From positions 1 to 8,300 of the forward strand of contig DFGW01000258.1 in NCBI GenBank assembly GCA_002372465.1: a stretch of 8,300 nucleotides of DNA. The letters are read 5' to 3'. The translations under genes and the position numbers were made by a program. Of this stretch, positions 6,928 through 8,300 are shown piece after piece. How positions within the stretch are numbered: the first letter of the stretch is position 1; each line of letters opens with the position of its first letter. The DNA is from Butyrivibrio sp. UBA3740 (lineage in GTDB: Bacteria > Bacillota > Clostridia > Lachnospirales > Lachnospiraceae). Under the pieces are notes generated by a model, which searched no databases, was not told where the DNA came from, and worked only from the letters and a program-made list of their open reading frames with translations.

Positions 6928-8182
6928 GCTTTTGCAGGGTTTTCAAAATGCCCAGTTTGGCATGAGGCCATGTAAGTCCCCCCTGGAAGAACACGCTGTA
7001 GGGTTCCTTAATGGGGCCATCTGCAGAAAGCTCTATAGATGAGCCCGACACAAAAGCTCCGGCAGCCATGATAACCTGGGCGTCATACCCGGGCATATCC
7101 CAGGGCTCAGGAGCCACAAAGCTGTCAACAGGCGCAGCTGCCTGAATTCCCTCACAGAAAGCAATAACGCCTTCAGGCTTACCAAAGGTTACTGCCTGAA
7201 TAATGTCATGACGATCTTCGCTGCCGTTTGGTACCACTTCAAAGCCAAGCTTTTCGTAGATATTCGCAGCAAATATGGCACCCTTAAGAGCTGAAGCAGT
7301 TACTGTTGGTGAAAGGAAGAATCCCTGATAAAACTGAGGAAGGATTCCAAGGGAAGCTCCCACCTCTTTTCCAAGTCCCGGAGATGTGAGCCTGAAGGCA
7401 GCATTTTCAACGCGCTCCCTCTTTCCTGCAATATATCCCCCAATGGGAGCAAGTCCGCCGCCGGGGTTTTTGATAAGAGAACCAACAACCATATCCGCAC
7501 CAACGTCAGAAGGCTCAATGGTCTCAACAAATTCGCCGTAGCAGTTATCAACCATGCAGATAATCCCGGAATTTATATCCTTGATAAACTTAATAAGTTC
7601 CCCTATCCTTGCCACAGACAGGGTAGGCCTTGTCTGATATCCCTTTGAGCGCTGTATTGTGGCAAGCTTTATATTGTCATTAGTTAAAAGAGCTTTTCGT
7701 ATCCCTTCAAAATCAAAACTACCGTCAGGCAAAAGGTCTACCTGGGTGTAATCAATACCATATTCCTTAAGGGAACCCTTTGAAGGCCTTATGCCAATTA
7801 CTTCCTCAAGGGTGTCATAGGGCTTGCCCACCGGGGAAAAGAGCATGTCGCCGGGGCGCAGATTGCTCATAAGAGCCAGGGCCAGAGCGTGTGTTCCGCA
7901 GGTAATCTGAGGGCGCACCAAGGCATCCTCCGTATGGAAAACCGAGGCATAAACAGCCTCCAGCTTTTCTCTTCCGATGTCATTATAACCGTAGCCTGTT
8001 GTACCAAGAAGGCAGGCTTCGCTTACTTTGTTCTCCTGCATGGCCTTAAGGACCTTAAGCTGGTTATATTCAGCATTTTCGTCAATCTTCTTAAAGCGAT
8101 CCTCTAAAGAAGAAAGAATCTCCTGACCAAATTCATAAACCTTTTCTGATATTCCAAGTTCTTCGTAAATCTTATTGTTCAT
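6899..8182 (-). CDS. PLP-dependent enzyme, methionine gamma-lyase-like / aluminium resistance family (YnbB-like)
   Basis: A 427-residue protein of the fold-type I PLP family often named 'methionine gamma-lyase family protein' or 'aluminium resistance protein' (Bacillus YnbB); members are usually about 410-430 residues, so it is full length. Visible motifs are the phosphate-binding GTHAL (96-100), the cofactor-ring aspartate D212 in VDNCYGEF, and the Schiff-base lysine K238 in SLIKNPGGGLAP, followed by a glycine-rich IGGYIAGK. An intact active site supports a working cytosolic lyase or transferase on a sulfur-containing or related amino acid. The physiological substrate is not settled for this family, and the aluminium name is historical, so I give no gene symbol. 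The ATG at 8182-8180 lies inside the end of miaA (11-bp overlap) behind a weak purine-rich AAAGAG. The TAA stop overlaps the -10 element of the promoter I propose for the mre operon. Confidence 0.85.
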   Translation of the reverse strand: MNNKIYEELGISEKVYEFGQEILSSLEDRFKKIDENAEYNQLKVLKAMQENKVSEACLLGTTGYGYNDIGREKLEAVYASVFHTEDALVRPQITCGTHALALALMSNLRPGDMLFSPVGKPYDTLEEVIGIRPSKGSLKEYGIDYTQVDLLPDGSFDFEGIRKALLTNDNIKLATIQRSKGYQTRPTLSVARIGELIKFIKDINSGIICMVDNCYGEFVETIEPSDVGADMVVGSLIKNPGGGLAPIGGYIAGKRERVENAAFRLTSPGLGKEVGASLGILPQFYQGFFLSPTVTASALKGAIFAANIYEKLGFEVVPNGSEDRHDIIQAVTFGKPEGVIAFCEGIQAAAPVDSFVAPEPWDMPGYDAQVIMAAGAFVSGSSIELSADGPIKEPYSVFFQGGLTWPHAKLGILKTLQKLVDKGLVVI

Positions 8183-8300
8183 ATATTCTTATTATCTCTT
8201 TCAAAATCTTTTTATCATCCCGGTCGAACTGCCTTTTGTCAATCCAGATAACATCTTTTTCTCTCTTAAACCAGGTAAGCTGCCTCTTGGCAAAATGTCT
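8172..8300 (-). CDS. miaA: tRNA dimethylallyltransferase, C-terminal end (5' part outside window)
   Basis: Partial gene. Reading the minus strand from base 8300 gives 42 codons and a TAA stop at 8174-8172. The peptide begins RHFAKRQLTWFKREKDVIWI, which matches the conserved C-terminal segment of MiaA (the 'R.(Y/F)AKRQ.TWFR' motif). MiaA transfers a dimethylallyl group from DMAPP to N6 of A37 in tRNAs that read UNN codons. The Walker-type P-loop and the rest of the enzyme lie beyond the window, so only the tail can be judged; it looks intact. The last 11 bp overlap the start of the next gene in another frame, so the two genes are probably co-transcribed and translationally coupled. In Bacillus subtilis miaA also lies near the ynbB homologue of the next gene. 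The call rests on one well-conserved motif. Confidence 0.88.
   Translation of the reverse strand, partial: RHFAKRQLTWFKREKDVIWIDKRQFDRDDKKILKEIIRIYEQ

Noticed and set aside
1..8300. CRISPR arrays, tRNA or rRNA genes, insertion sequences, toxin-antitoxin or defence systems
   Set aside because: Nothing in the sequence supports any of these; the window is a tightly packed housekeeping locus.

Overview
This window looks like a chromosomal segment from a Firmicute of the class Clostridia, most likely a member of the Lachnospiraceae. That placement is an inference. It rests on the gene order, on the very long PBP2 with a large insertion before its transpeptidase core, on the divergent short MreB, on the AAGGAGG-type ribosome binding sites, and on moderate base composition. 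I ran no database comparison. Every gene reads on the minus strand, and coding sequence covers almost the whole window.

Read in the direction of transcription (high to low coordinates), the layout is as follows. First comes the last 42 codons of the tRNA dimethylallyltransferase gene miaA (8172-8300). It overlaps a PLP-dependent enzyme of the methionine gamma-lyase-like / 'aluminium resistance' (YnbB) family (6899-8182). Then comes a 105-bp intergenic region. It holds a perfect extended -10 promoter element overlapping the upstream stop codon, followed at once by a very long near-perfect hairpin with a T8 tract. After that comes an uninterrupted six-gene run: mreB (5789-6793), mreC (4919-5788), mreD (4386-4910), a class B PBP of the MrdA/PBP2 type (1535-4393), rodA (395-1525) and mgsA (1-389, 3' end cut by the window).

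The mreB-mreC-mreD-pbp2-rodA genes encode the elongasome, which builds the lateral cell wall. MreB is the cytoskeletal filament, MreC and MreD are the membrane scaffold, RodA is the glycosyltransferase and PBP2 is the transpeptidase. Gaps of 0 to 9 bp, one 8-bp overlap and ribosome binding sites buried in upstream genes indicate one operon with translational coupling. The methylglyoxal synthase-like gene rides at the end of the operon. The minCDE genes that sit between pbp2 and rodA in some clostridia are absent.

I see no novel multi-gene system. The points worth a second look are inside known families. MreB has lost both residues equivalent to the E. coli ATP-hydrolysis residues Glu143 and Asp165 (here Lys130 and Asn152). 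MgsA has Ser60 where E. coli has its catalytic base Asp71. PBP2 carries an insertion of about 235 residues. The mre operon appears to start with a promoter firing directly into a terminator-like hairpin.
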